This document shows, one piece after another, positions 28,378-41,213 of a stretch of 64,000 nucleotides of DNA. Position numbers and translations under genes: made by a program. The notes under the pieces are model-generated. The model was given only the letters and a program-made list of their open reading frames with translations. It was not told where the DNA came from and searched no databases. Every line of letters starts with the position of its first letter. Position 1 is the stretch's first letter. The stretch is from Torreya grandis (lineage: Eukaryota > Streptophyta > Pinopsida > Cupressales > Taxaceae), in the NCBI GenBank assembly GCA_037957365.1, contig JARHVA010002372.1, positions 847,501-911,500 on the forward strand, read 5' to 3'.

Positions 28378-29547
28378 TGTATGCAATCATAAATGCATCA
28401 TGTTTATAAATCAATCTGAGCTTGGAGAAGATAGAGAATATTTACACTTATATTTGTGAATACATTGTTTACGTAGGATCATGACCAATATGGGGATCCT
28501 CTAGAACTTATTAGGGAATCATATATCAAAATACACCATGATAAGGAGGGTTCCAAATCCTCTAGTCTAACATAATCATGTAACAACCCTAAGGGGGTCC
28601 TAGATTTCGATATTTCACCTAAACTAATAACAAGAAAATTAAATCTAATATAGTGAAAAATATGATGGGTTAGTAAAAAATAAAAAAACATATAAAAGAA
28701 TCTCAATTAATATAAGTATGATTAAGACCCTAATACATGGAATATGAAGAGAAATATTATTCGAAGCCAATGCTTATGCTACCTCTATCTACTAAAGAGA
28801 GGAGCAAAGTTAGAGACTACTTACCTAAATGTGAACTTATCGAGACTCATCTCTCCCTTGGCTAATGGGGCTTTGAAATAGGTTATTTTGGTTTATAAGG
28901 ATCACTAAGGAAGGCCAAAGCATATAAGACTTATCCATAAAACTAGATTATCCAAGTAGAAACCCTAAGCTAAGACTCCTCAAGTAAAATGATTGAAGAG
29001 AAGATTATAAAGAAGCATGAGTGAATAATAACTCTTGATTACATATTGAAATAATGATGAAATGATATTTTATTTATAGGAAAAATTTTACCTAAACCCT
29101 TCCAAAAATATTAGCTGATAGGGTTGACCTAGTCCACACTTAAAAATTATGGTCAATTATTTACTAGGTCCTGAGCTAAGTCATTTGAAGGCTAACCCAA
29201 TTCCTAAGTGAAAATTACCCAACATAGTATAGGGTTAACCTAGTCAACCTAGTATAATAGACTAAGAAAAAGGTAGTAAAGTGAGGAAAAGAAGGATGGG
29301 AAGAAGAAAAAGAGAGGAGGAGTGTGCAAGTGAGGAGTAATATCTTAGGGATTGGTTTTAAGATCTGGTTACATTTGTAGTAATGTGGAAATAAGGGACA
29401 ACAATCTTGATAAGCACCGATGGTCTATCCACCCCTTTCCTGGTGTATCCCTTAGGGCATACACTCAGAAATATTGAGTCTTGATGGGTTATTACAAGAT
29501 GTAAAGTGTTAGTATTTGATAAAAGTTAAAAATATTATGTGTATGTA
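28378..29547 (-). repeat. B right LTR (5' LTR of element)
   Basis: 1,170 bp, starting TGTATGCAATCATAAATGC and ending TGTGTATGTA, where the final CA has become TA. It is the partner of 22,798-23,982. Confidence 0.88.
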
Positions 29548-29552
29548 GGGTA

Positions 29553-31061
29553 CTTTTGGAAAAGCCATTTCATTGATACAAACTATGTAATTCCTTTGTA
29601 AAACTATCTAAAAATTTTCATAAAATCACTAATAAAATTAGGTATTTTTGTCACTTGAGAGATCAAAATTATAATGTTCACTCATAGATTAAAGTCAAAG
29701 TGACATTACTTTATTTATATTTTTCATATATTTCCCAAATTCTACTCCTTGATTGTATAATTCATGTGATTTCAATGTGAATAATGGATTTTGATTTTGT
29801 TCTAATTTCAAATTTAATTTTTCTAGATAGCTTTGGTGGATTTATTTTTATCATATGGAAACTTTTTGTTAACTTTATCTATCGAATAATTTTTTCAAGA
29901 CAAGTGTCAATTTATCGCTTACCAATTATTGCTTTGTTATCGAATAAATTTATTAATGCTTTGGCAATGCACTTCTTCAATCATGACACTTTTATGATTC
30001 TCATTACTTAGGTCTTTATATTTACAATCTTGATTTATATGCTCCATGTATTTGAGTTAACATATTTAAGCCATGTGGAGAAGTATCAGGACTTTAGGAA
30101 CTTAAAGGATCAGGGCCTCAACTATTATAAATTTTGAATTATGTATATCCTTGGGAAGGATCTAGGTAATGTAATCTTTCCACATGGTGTGATCTTGAAA
30201 CTAAAGTAACTCAGAACCATGAAACCATTAATCTAATAACTTGGTATTGAACTTCCATGGTTCTACACTAATGAAAGTGTGCCAACTATCAAACTCTCAG
30301 AGCTAAAAACCTTGGGACCATTATACTAAAGGGCCTCTAGGCCATTAGACTTTTTTTAAAACATTTAAGATCTAGGTTAAGATAATTATGCCACTTATTT
30401 ATATTTTATAATTGTGGAACCTTAGGATCATTAGATGATTAACTTTGCTTTGAACTTATGTAGTTCTAGGTAATGTGGTTACATCTCATATCATGTTATT
30501 GTGGCTTGGAAACTTTGAAGACTTAGAATTTTCTTTAAACTAAAATGTATCCAAGATAAACATGGTTCTAGCATGTGGATGTCTTGAAGTGCCTCGACTA
30601 TTGATAAAGTATGAAAATTCTCAAAACTATAAATAGTTCTGAGTGTCATAATAAAACCATTTGTAAATGTTTCAAAGATTGGACACTTTAAAACACTTAG
30701 AATTTTTTTTAAAGGCTGAATGGATTAATGTGATACTTCCACCTATCCCAATCTTTAATTAATAATGGAATGGCCTAGACATATAAACTTTGTAATTCCT
30801 CATCAATAGTATTTTAATCATATGAAAATCAAAGTAACACTAGAACATGACACATTCATTCCATTATTACATTAAAATCATAAAGTTAATCAAAAAGAAT
30901 TATGAAAACCTAAGGTTTAAAATAAATCAAAAGCAATGTCTAAGTTTTGAATTTCGTAATTTGAAATTCTATAAATTTAGATATTACGGACAGCTTAGAC
31001 TTATGTTTAATAATATCAATATAATGGATGTCTAAGGCTTATATGACCTTAAATAAAGCAT
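29553..31061. other. Unassigned AT-rich sequence left of element D
   Basis: About 1.5 kb without LTR pairs, coding domains or RNA genes that I can recognise. A 75-codon hydrophobic plus frame (29,784-30,011) and a 62-codon frame (30,847-31,035) look like chance. Loosely repeated words of the type ACCTTAGGAACC/GGACCATTA occur at 30,070-30,450. Confidence 0.4.
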
Positions 31062-31249
31062 TGGATTATTTTCATGATCCAAAGTTATCTTCTAATTATT
31101 TTTCTATTTTTATTTGTGTTAGTTTAAAACCATTAGGTGGTTTTTCTTAACCAACTTCTTGCATGATTTTTAAAGCTTACTTTATATGTACTAAAATAAC
31201 ACTTTTATTAAATATATTTGAATTAATTCCTCCCTACTTGGTATAAATA
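31062..31249 (+). repeat. D left LTR, 188 bp
   Basis: Starts TGGATTATTTTCATGATCC and ends GTATAAATA. It matches the two parts of the right LTR (43,772-43,862 and 46,963-47,067), including TTCTTAACCAACTTC and TTTGAATTAATTCCTCCCT. Confidence 0.85.
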
Positions 31250-31250
31250 G

Positions 31251-31262
31251 TGGTATCAGATC
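31251..31262 (+). other. D primer-binding site
   Basis: TGGTATCAGATC, one base after the left LTR; 11 of 12 bases match the plant initiator-Met tRNA primer site TGGTATCAGAGC. Confidence 0.88.
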
Positions 31263-31435
31263 CACAATAAGAAGTTAATGAGAAAGAAGGAGTTTATTTG
31301 CAAACATAGAAGATTTAAGAATAAATTTGAAGCCTATCACTAGAATCATGAGATACATCAATTACACCATCGACCTACTAAGTACCAACCAAAATAACAT
31401 ATCCTCCTACATATTCAATTCATTATCATTCATAA

Positions 31436-31748
31436 TGAGGTCAATCAGAGTCTATGTATAGAGAAATTTGAATACACAGAAAATAATTTAAACACAATAA
31501 TATTATTCACTCTCTTCTCACCATTATTTCAAACATAAAAATCACAAGTACATGTAGGCTATCAAGATCCTATAAACTAGGAGATAGATATAATAATACT
31601 CTCCATAATTCACTCACAAAGATATATACAAAATATATTATTACAATAATATATGTGAATTGATAAAAATATAACCTATAATAAAACCACTCATGTAAAT
31701 ACTTATTTACCAAATTAAATACCAATGTAAAGAATAAACTCTAACAAT
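31436..31748 (-). repeat. E left LTR (3' LTR), about 313 bp
   Basis: Plus-strand ends TGAGGTCAATCAGAG and AACTCTAACA. Partner at 40,897-41,207; the shared middle includes AAAATAATTTAAACACAATA. Confidence 0.88.
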
Positions 31749-31760
31749 CCCCCCTTAGTG
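31749..31760 (-). other. E polypurine tract
   Basis: CTAAGGGGGGAT on the minus strand directly before the LTR start TGTTAGAG. Confidence 0.75.
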
Positions 31761-32383
31761 TATACATGGGGAAAATGCATATTTTTAAGAACTAGCCTAA
31801 ACATAATCATATGCCAATGCATACTTTTAGGTCTGCATATTATTGTTTGAATCTTGATGTCTAGATCTTGTTGCACATGACCACTACTATGCAAAGAATG
31901 CATCTTGCATTTAATCCATGTGAATGCAATGGACATTTCACTAGATAATCATATTCATAAATAAGTAAAATATTCAAAGGATCTCTACAATCAGAAGATT
32001 TATGTAGTTAGTTTCCCTCCTATACAACTATTGCCACATTCCATGATACATACACTCTCTTATTCCCTAATCTAGTAGGGTAATTAAAAAACACACAATA
32101 CTTGAAAATGAAATATTATGATGAATAAATACTTCTTGTCATCTTATGTAGCCTCTATTAATATTTTTTCCACCCAAAAAAATTAGCATAGATAAATTCC
32201 ACTGCCATTGAAATATTATCCATGGCATTAGCCAATTTGGCACAAAACACATTACACCAAAAAAATTTAAAAAAACACATGACACAAAATATGTCACCAA
32301 ATCATCTAGTCCCTATCATTGGTTATTGATGAGAGACTCTAGAATCTCTAGCCTCCATTTCATCCATCCTCTAATATAGGAAA
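31761..32383. other. E interior, 3' part, no gene seen
   Basis: About 620 bases between E's left LTR and element F. A 73-codon minus frame (31,715-31,936) starts in it but has no recognisable RNase H or integrase motif. Confidence 0.45.
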
Positions 32384-33582
32384 TTATTTACTTGTTTGGG
32401 AATATTGAAATTTTATTCCTAATTTAGTTAAGGGTCTAGATTAATAAAATTAATAAATAATATTATAATAATTATAGTTCTGATTTATATAATTTATCTA
32501 TCTTTTTTACCTTTCTAAAAATAACAATAAATAAGGAGAAAATATAAATTATCTTGAAAAAATATGAATCGTTGTTGCATGGTTTAAAACTGGCTATGCA
32601 GGATTGGGATAGTGTTGTAAATCAAAATTTGGTTTTCATTCAGTAAAAATTGATCTAATACTTGGGGTCTAGTGTTGTTGTCCTCTTCTTCCACTATTTT
32701 CCAAACTATTCATAGAGACATGATTTTTTTGGGTTTTTTGTGTTGTTCTTATGTGAGCTTGCTTATGAAAATTTCAGTGTTTAATGTTGATGGAACTCAT
32801 TATAGATTTATTTTAATCTCTAAACCTTAACTCTCCATCATGATTGATAAAATAAGATTTTGAATAACTTGAAAAAGGGGGTGTTAGTGTGTGTAAGATG
32901 CACTAAATGTGTGATACACACCCTGTGTGTGGGCATGATGCCTACATACCAATAATCTAAAGAGGGATCAAGCCCTATATAGTTCTCCCACTTGATGTGC
33001 TTTGTGAAATAGTGTAATGTGGATGCGAAATATCCAAATTAAGAGTATTGAGGTGGATAAGGATTGGTGTGAGAGTTTGAATCTATTTACAACTATGTTG
33101 GGTGATTGTATGTAAAAAATAGGGAATTTTGCCTTAGTATTTTGCTTATATTCTTTCTTGCTTTGTAATATTTGTTGCCTCCCTTTTTAAATGAACTATA
33201 AATGGGATTTTATAGGGAACTATTGGTCATGGGTTAAATGAATTCATGCTATGTTGACATGATGAAGGATAGGAATTAGATGAAATTGACCATTTGGGCT
33301 CAAAGTGTGATTGGATAAGATCATAAAAATGTGATACCCTAGGGTTCGATACTATTTTCCAGGTATGGCACTCCTATCCTATAGGCTTGGGACTTGGGGG
33401 GGTAGAATTAGCCTAGGAAATAGTGTCTACCTAAGCTAGAATTAGGTTTCAAGAGTCTACAGATGATCAATAATGAGAAAAATTGTGTCTATAAGGGTCA
33501 TAAAATCATGTAAGAAGGACCTATGGATAGGGTGTCACAAACCACACTCAAACTACCAATTTGGGAATTTTATATGGCTACA
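32384..33582 (-). repeat. F left LTR (3' LTR)
   Basis: About 1.2 kb. Shared with the right LTR: TTTTATTCCTAATTTAGT, AATAAGGAGAAAATATAA and CACAAACCACACTCAAACTA, the last near the end. Confidence 0.85.
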
Positions 33583-33598
33583 TTTCCCACCCTTTATT
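33583..33598 (-). other. F polypurine tract
   Basis: AATAAAGGGTGGGAAA on the minus strand directly before the LTR start TGTAGCCATA. Confidence 0.65.
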
Positions 33599-36500
33599 AT
33601 AATGATGTAGCAAATTGAAATACTAAGATAAAGGAAAAGTAAAAATCATACCTAAACTTATCCTACAATGGTGAATCCCATGAAGATGTGTGATGTAGAG
33701 TGTGCATGGAGAGATCACATCATGAAGCATGAATTTACAAGAGAAAACAAAGATTAGATTAATTTTTACTAAATATGCTATATCTAAAATAAGAATGTAC
33801 AAAAACTAGGTAAAAGAGAGAGGAAGAGAAAGGAAAAAATACACCTCACCAAGTACATGAACCAATAGAAAACCTATTTTGTTGTTGAGTGATGTTGGGT
33901 ATGTGATAAATTAAGAGTAATATCAAGAACGAAGATAAATGCTCAATTCCCCAAGGGTGGATTAAGAATATAAAGGCTAGACTTTTAGCTTCATCATCAC
34001 CCATTAAGTGAAGCTATGTTATCATGCATATGTTAATCAATGTTTAGATTACGTGTCCATTTCAAAGTAATATGTGGCTCAAGAATACAAAGGCTAGCTA
34101 GTCTTTTGGATCCATCATTACCCATTAAGTGAAGTAATGAACTGATATTAGTATGAATATGTGTCATATAAACGGCTCCTAAATCTTGTCAATGATATAA
34201 AATCTAATAATGTGACATGGATAGCTAAAAGTGTACTAAAGACTAGGCCAATCTTAACCACTTTGAGAGGTGAATATTAGGTTTGTATGAAAGCCACTCT
34301 GAAACTAGGAATTAGGATTATATGGAAGCCACTTAAGAATGATACCAACCACTTGTAGATAGAATAATTCATATAAATACTAATAATACCTAGGTAATTT
34401 ATTGAACTTGAAATGAAAATAAGTCAAATGTGCCATGCACATTGCCCCCAATCACTAGTGTCTATTAGATGGATTCTAATCTAGAAGTTATACCAACTGC
34501 CCAATCTAAAATTAGAAGCAAGAGCCATCATGCTACACATGATGCCCCCTATATCTATATTTTTTAAGAAAAAATATACTAAAACTATTGATTCTAAAGT
34601 TAACTAATCTTACCTTTCTATCTATTTTTGGAAAATCTAGTTTTTCTATTATTTGGATAGGAGTGCTGAAAACAAGACACCTTGGTGTCTGGTACTATAG
34701 TCCAAACCTAGTGCTCTTAAATTTTTCTATTTATGATGAATATTCTATGTTAATCACTATTTTCTTGGTTTGTTCTACCTAATTTAGGTTTTATTTTCTA
34801 TTTTGAGTGTTTTGAAATTGATATATTTGACTGGTAGAAGCTCTGATCTCTATGACAAAGGTCCTATTTGTTTCCCCCTCTTCTGAGGGTAGGAATGAAG
34901 ACCCTGTAATGACTTACCCTAGAATAAATAACCATAAAAGTGTGTTATTATATTAAATACATGATATAACAATGATAATCTTAAATATGTCTCAAGATAT
35001 ATCATAGTTTGTATTGGAGATTGTTATATCAACAAGGGTATGCCTAGATAGATGTAACAATGTAATAACATGTGTAGTATATTGAATTGAAACTAGAAAT
35101 TTTATTTGTTAGTTTTTAGGGAGGTATGGAGCATGATTTACATCATGGAATTTAAGAAATCAAGATAATTCATAATGTGGATCATGGCATAGCAAATAAT
35201 TAAGAATCAAAACAAGCAACAAGCACGTAAGGCAAGAATCAAGAAGCATAGAAAAGTGGCCAAGGGGCCAAGAAAACAAGGGACATGGGCACATGTAACT
35301 CAAACTAGAAATTAAACATTAAATTAATGTTTAAATTCCCATGTACATATACAATTGAAAACAAGAAAGGTTGGCATGAGGGACACAAGCACAAAAAAGA
35401 GTACAAGTAAAGTAATTGGCAAATGTCATAAGGCACATACAAGTAAGAAATAGGAAATGAGATATTCAATCACATATAACTACACAAAAAAGAAAATAAG
35501 TCATGTAAATGTTGGAAATACAATCACATCTAAATAATCAAAGCAAGAATTGAAAGTATGCAAAACATGGAGTACAAGACTAGGTAGATGATAAGAAATA
35601 CACAAGTGCTATATACTAGTGAATGTTGATAGAGTAATTTGTGTAAGCTAGTAATAAATGTACATCAACATGATAAATATAGTGTGTGGTGTAGGAATGA
35701 TATAACCTAAATGGTGTAGTCATGTATAAAATGTCTTTGATGGGTAGATATGTCAATGTATGTCTCTAATGTAGAATTAGGATGCTCCCTCAATGGGTAG
35801 AGTGAAGCAATCAAGGATCTAGATGTCACACATACACACTCAAATAAGATAAAGTGAAGCATATTAGTGTAGATATATAGATATAAAATAGCATATAATA
35901 GCAAAATATAAGTTTATCATGTTACTAGAAATGTAAATCATGGATAATGCATACAATTAAAATGTTTTTGGTGTTTTGAATTATTTGAATGTTTTTGGTA
36001 TTTTGAAATGCTATATTTTTTTTGGTATTTTTGAATTAAGATATTTAAAATCAATAATAAGGAGACTATGTATAATAAATTGAAAATAATCTATGTACAA
36101 ATAATATTGTAAAGAAATTATACTAACTGATGAGTCTCATGAGAGACTCCCTATCATGGTGTCCTATATTAAAAAAAGGAATTGTGTGTGATTATGAAGA
36201 ATGAGGGAATGATTGTGGATATGACTCTAAATATTTGGATTCATTATTGGTATCATGGAAATCATAATAACTTATATTATTCCACTCATCATTATCATCT
36301 TGATTTTAAACCAATGGAATGCTAGTGTTGAATTTTGTTGTATCTATATCTTTTTTTTTGATAAATTGTGTATGTGAATGATTTTCCTTAATATGTTAAA
36401 TAAATCCCAAACCTTGGTGAAAAATATTATCAACTACTAGAATAGGATTAGTGATGCCTTGAGTATGATTACCCAACCCTTGACCTTTATAATCAAACTA

Positions 36501-37790
36501 TTATAGATATGTTTGACCAAACCCATACTATTTTAAAAGTTGAGCCTCATTTTGGAGAGATATATTTGCATATTTTTCATGTTTTACCTATTCTTTTGGT
36601 AACGTTTCTTTGTCTGATATTTATTTTCGATCCTTTTGTTATTCTGAGTTATGCTTTGGTAGCAACTTTTGTACTATTTTTGAATTTGACCCTTTTTGAA
36701 TGTGTTCTTGTGTCACTATGGATTTATTGATTGATTTACATTGTATAAGATCCTCATTATCAATTATCTATTGTATATTTTTTTTTAAAGCCAAACATGA
36801 ATATGTGTGATGTCCATGCATTATATGATATGCATAATAATATCTAGATCTTTTCACTGGATGTAGAGGAGGTAGTTTGATCAACTTATATTTAATCATT
36901 TACCTTAGTACCTCACTTTAACTCTTATTTTATCTTTTAATTCTCACTATTTGTAGAGTTAATTTGTTGTGATTTCTTGTTTTGATATGTAACATTGTTT
37001 GCAACTAATTGACTAGGTGAAGGTGCATACACATGATTGACACAAGGGTGCCTTTGAGGATTTTGTATTATAATATAATTTTCCAATGTTTTCATATTTT
37101 CATGTAATAGATAATTATACATTTTTAAATCTGAAATTAACTTGTTCATACTAGTGATTTAATCCCTTAGAGTCTGACAAGTGCAAACCCTAGTTGCTTC
37201 CAATTGAGCATGTAAGCACATATGTTGAAGAGGGTTTGAAGAATATATAGTAGTAATGTATGTATTAAGAATAATATTATAGGCTACCTCACCTTTTGGA
37301 TGGGTGATATCATGGACTTGGTTAGAGGGAAAGTAGATATCTCCCTCTTAGAAGAGGGAGGAGAAGGAAATTATTTCTTGCGCATAAGATATGACATTAA
37401 AACTTGAAAGGTGGTTATTAGATTATGTAATAGATCCTATAAGTATGTAAGGATTTAATTATTAATTTAATTACATATAATAGTGAGATATCATGTTAAA
37501 TAAGTAGTGAAATATTGTATTAAGAAAAATTAAAAACTGCTTTGAATGAAATGGATCATAACATTTTTAGTAATAAATTTGTAATATCATCTCTTATTAT
37601 AAAAAGTAAGCATGAGAGAGAAAGAATTAAGCTTTAAATTAACATATATTAAACTTCATAATTAATATACATGATAGGACCGATTATGGACTCCTTATTT
37701 TTTACAAGAAATGCTTTGAAATAAGTGAAATACATTTTTTATTTTATGTAAAATTTGTTTTGGGTGTAAGGTGATATCTCAAAAGCAAAG
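33599..37790. other. F interior, no gene seen
   Basis: Over 4 kb of AT-rich sequence. Frames of 65-75 codons (35,707-35,904 minus, 36,509-36,730 plus, 36,937-37,149 minus) carry no motif I recognise. A GTGAAGC(T/A)ATG(T/A) word with nearby AAAGGCTAGCTAG-like text recurs near 33,975 and 34,090, a small local repeat. Confidence 0.45.
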
Positions 37791-38055
37791 GGACCTAGTA
37801 TATGCAACTAGGGTTTGAAAGAAATGATTTTAAAAAAAAATTACTATTATTAATTTTAAAAATTAAATGTGAAATTCTAATTTAAATATGCAAGAAAAAT
37901 TAGAAAAATACTAAAAAAATATAAGGACCTAGTATAGGTAACTAGGGTTTGAAAAATATTATTTTTAAAATTACTATGGTGAAGTTTAAAAATTAAATGT
38001 GAATTTATGATTTAAATATGAATAAAAAATAAATTAAAAAATACTATAAAAATTA
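37791..38055. repeat. 134-bp tandem duplication in F
   Basis: Two units start GGACCTAGTATA at 37,791 and 37,925 and share AACTAGGGTTTGAAA and AAAAATTAAATGTGAA. It lies close to the primer-binding side of F. Confidence 0.85.
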
Positions 38056-38106
38056 TTAAGGAGTTTTCCCTATGGTTTCTAGGGTTTTTGTGTGCAAATG
38101 AAGTAA

Positions 38107-38119
38107 GTCAGGTTCACCA
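38107..38119 (-). other. F primer-binding-like site
   Basis: TGGTGAACCTGAC on the minus strand, two bases inside the right LTR. It begins with the TGG expected opposite a tRNA CCA end. Confidence 0.65.
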
Positions 38120-38121
38120 AA

Positions 38122-39337
38122 TGATTTAACTTTTTAAAGAATATTGGAGTTTTATTCCTAATTTAGTGAAGGGTTTAGATTAATAAAATTAGTAAATAAT
38201 ATTTTAATAATTAAAATCCTATTTTGTATAATTTATCTATTTTTTTTACCTTTCTAAAATAGAAATAAATAAGGAGAAAATATAATTTATCTTGAAACAG
38301 GCTGAAATAACTATTACAGGGTCTAAAATTGGTTGTATAGGATTGAGATAGTATCATAAATTAGAATATGGATTTTTTTTGGTGAAAGGATAAGATTATC
38401 AAAAATAGGACACTTTACGGTTTGATGTTGTTGTTCTCTTTTGTCACTATTGTCCAAACAACTCATAGAGACATGATTTTTCTGGTTTCTTTATGTTATT
38501 CCTATATGAGCCTACCTATGAAATTTTTAGTGTTGAATGTTGACAAAACTCACTTTAGAGATATTTTAATTTACAAACCCTAACTCTCCATCATGCTTGA
38601 TAAAATGGGATTTTGAATCACTTGAAAAAAGGGGGGTTAGTGTGTGTAAGATGCACTTAATTTGTGATCCACACCCCTTATGTGGGCATGCTACTTACAT
38701 ACCCATACTCTGAAGAGGGATCAAGACATATGTAGTTCTCCCACATGATGTTATTTATGAAATAATGTAATGTGTATGCAAAAAAGCCAAATTGAGAGTG
38801 TTTGAGGTGGCTAGGGACTGGGGTGAGAGTTTGAATCTATTTATAACTATGTTAGGTTACTGTATGTAGAGAATAGGGAAGTTTTCCTTAGTAGTTTTCT
38901 TGTATTCTTGCTTGCTTTGTAATATTTGTCACCTCCCTCTGTAAATTAAATTTGAATGGGATTTTATAGATAGCTATTGGTCATGGGTTAAATTAATTCA
39001 CACTAGGCTAACATGATGAAGGATAGGAATAAGATGAAACTGACCATTTGGGTTCAAATTGTGATTAGATAGGAATGCCAGAAATGGGGCACCCTAAGGT
39101 CTAATGTTATTTTCTAGGTATGGTACTCCTATCCTATATGCCCAAAACCTATGGGGATAAAATTTGGCTAAGAAAATAGATTCTTGTTGAGCTAGATTCA
39201 GATTTTAGGAGTCTACGATGATCATTAATGAGAAAAAAGGTGTCTAAAAGGTTAAAAAAAGCATGCAAGAAGGACCTATGGATAGGGTTTCACAAACCAC
39301 ACTCAAACTACCAATTTGGACATTTTATATGACTACA
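38122..39337 (-). repeat. F right LTR (5' LTR)
   Basis: About 1.2 kb, partner of 32,384-33,582. Plus-strand start TGATTTAAC and end GACTACA. Confidence 0.85.
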
Positions 39338-40879
39338 ATAAACTACTTAATTATCTAATATACTGATGAATCTTAGATACATTAATTTTTTGAGAAGAAA
39401 CCCCCCCATAGTTTGGATGTCTCATATAAGTGATAATTCATCCTTGTAAAAATAATTGACTTTGACTTTGAAAATATGAGGACACACAATTAATAATGCA
39501 CTAAACAAACTTTGACACTTTGAATTATTCTAACATAAAAAAGACTTTAATCCTTCACTCATTCTATAATATCTTTTTGAAATATAAACTCTTTAGATGT
39601 TGATATTGATAATATCAATTATAATTTCATAATCTACAAAATATTTTTTGACTCTTCTTTTATCACAAAATTTTTGACATTATTTAAATGACATTTAATG
39701 ACATACAATACATAATTCAAATGTGACTTATACCCTACAACAATCTTCATTTGAAGACATGCATGAAGATTAAAGATTTAATATGGTAAAGACATATGGT
39801 AACAAGAATCTAATATGGATTTTTAGATCTAATAAATGACACAATAAAATACTAAGTAAACTTGATTATGGGTAGATCTAGATGCTCATCAATTTACCTC
39901 ACTGAATTACTCTTAGAAGTTTAAAGATCATTGATTTGTGTCAGATAGACAAGAGGCCATATGGAGACTATGGTTCAAGAATATTTAATATTTATATATC
40001 ATGGATCCACATGCCATATCAGAGGAATTTTCAATGAGCATGCATAGGATAAAATATGGAGACTATATATGTATAATTTGTTGTGCATATGACCTTTTTG
40101 TAGATCATGTAACATTGGTGGAGATTGAGGATAGGGAATCTATTGTATATATTTTGAGTATAAATATATAAGCATGGATTAGAATATTTATAGATTCATC
40201 ATTTTTTTTCAACTAAGAATAAAGTCTGGTATAAATACACATAACCATATATAATATGTTGTTGACAATTGATTCAATTTATTCTTCTTTTGAAAAATTA
40301 AATGATCCCATCATGGTCCTTGAAATTTACAATGGAATCAAGATGGATCTGAATCAGTGTATAATGAAAATGGTAATCATAAAATGATATATATCATGTA
40401 ATAGATCCATGGTTGTTGTGTTAATTCAAATGTTGAGTCTTCTTCAAGAATATGATTTCAATAATGGACAATGTTGATTGAAATGATGCTATCTAAATTT
40501 AGATGAGACAAAATCTATGGGACTTGGATAGTTAGATCACTAAAGATATTCTGATGATCATAATTAACACATTAGACAAGTCAGGTGTTCATCAAAATAA
40601 TAATGAACATACAACAAGATGGATTTTAGAAAGTTATGCTAGCATAGAATAGAATACATCATTCTCCTCTTGAATTTATTGCTTCATAGATTTTAAATGT
40701 ATAGATTGTAGTCTTTCAAACATTTGAAATATAAATTCTTAAATAATGATAACCTAATAGCATAATATTGTATGAAAAGCCATGGAAATAAAAATATTAT
40801 CTTTCATCCAAAGGGATAAACCACCAAGAAACTTCCCCTCACATACTTTTACAGGTCCATAAAATCTCTAAAACTATCT
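39338..40879. other. E interior, 5' part, no gene seen
   Basis: About 1.5 kb between element F and E's primer site. On the minus strand this is where gag would lie, but I see no capsid pattern or zinc knuckle. Confidence 0.45.
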
Positions 40880-40891
40880 GCTCTAATACCA
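40880..40891 (-). other. E primer-binding site
   Basis: The minus strand reads TGGTATTAGAGC, one change from the initiator-Met tRNA site TGGTATCAGAGC, just inside the right LTR. Confidence 0.88.
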
Positions 40892-40896
40892 GATAA

Positions 40897-41207
40897 TGAG
40901 GTTGATCAGAGTGTATGTATAGAGAAAGTTGAATACATAGAAAATAATTTAAACACAATAATATTATTCACTCTCTTCTCATTACTACTTCATACATGAA
41001 TGTCACAAGTATATATAGGATATCAAGCTCCTATAAATTAGGGGATAGCTATAACAATACTCTCCATAATTCAGTGACAAAGCGATATACAAAATATATT
41101 GTTACCATAATATATTTGAATAACTAATAATATAACCTAATATAAAACCACTCATATAAATGATTATTTACCAAAGTAAATACCAATGTATAGAATAAAC
41201 TGTAACA
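40897..41207 (-). repeat. E right LTR (5' LTR), 311 bp
   Basis: Plus-strand ends TGAGGTTGATCAGAG and AACTGTAACA. It is followed by the target word ATTCAT. Confidence 0.88.
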
Positions 41208-41213
41208 ATTCAT

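Larger units (their letters stand above)
22793..29552 (-). mobile_element. LTR retrotransposon B with target duplication, non-coding
   Basis: Paired LTRs (22,798-23,982 and 28,378-29,547) flanked by GGGTG on the left and GGGTA on the right, a 5-bp target duplication with one change. The polypurine-like tract sits inside the left LTR and the primer-binding-like site inside the right LTR, so the element runs on the minus strand. The 4.4-kb interior has no gag or pol motif I can recognise; it holds tandem arrays at about 25.93-26.27, 26.45-26.61 and 26.78-26.99 kb. Sampled stretches of the two LTRs differ at roughly 8-15% of positions by eye, so it is old. Best described as a large non-autonomous (LARD-like) element, or one whose pol has decayed beyond recognition. 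Confidence 0.8.
32384..39337 (-). mobile_element. LTR element F nested in E, non-coding
   Basis: LTRs of about 1.2 kb at 32,384-33,582 and 38,122-39,337 with ends T(G/T)ATTTA... and ...GACTACA/GGCTACA. The purine tract AATAAAGGGTGGGAAA lies inside the left LTR and TGGTGAACCTGAC inside the right LTR, so F is on the minus strand. The 4.5-kb interior holds no gag or pol motif I can recognise. Size, non-coding interior and primer-site word resemble B, although the LTR sequences differ. No clear target duplication (GGAAA versus ATAAA). Sampled LTR divergence is about 10% by eye. Confidence 0.75.
31434..41207 (-). mobile_element. Copia-type element E nested in D
   Basis: LTRs at 31,436-31,748 and 40,897-41,207, flanked by ATTCAT on both sides (31,428-31,433 and 41,208-41,213), which marks insertion into D's leader. 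The tract AAGGGGGGAT before TGTTAGAG and the primer site TGGTATTAGAGC fix minus orientation. Without nested element F its interior is about 2.2 kb, too short for gag-pol. I recognise no protein motif in either remaining part, so E is non-autonomous. The exact LTR start is uncertain by two or three bases, since both copies share ATAATGAGG. Confidence 0.8.
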
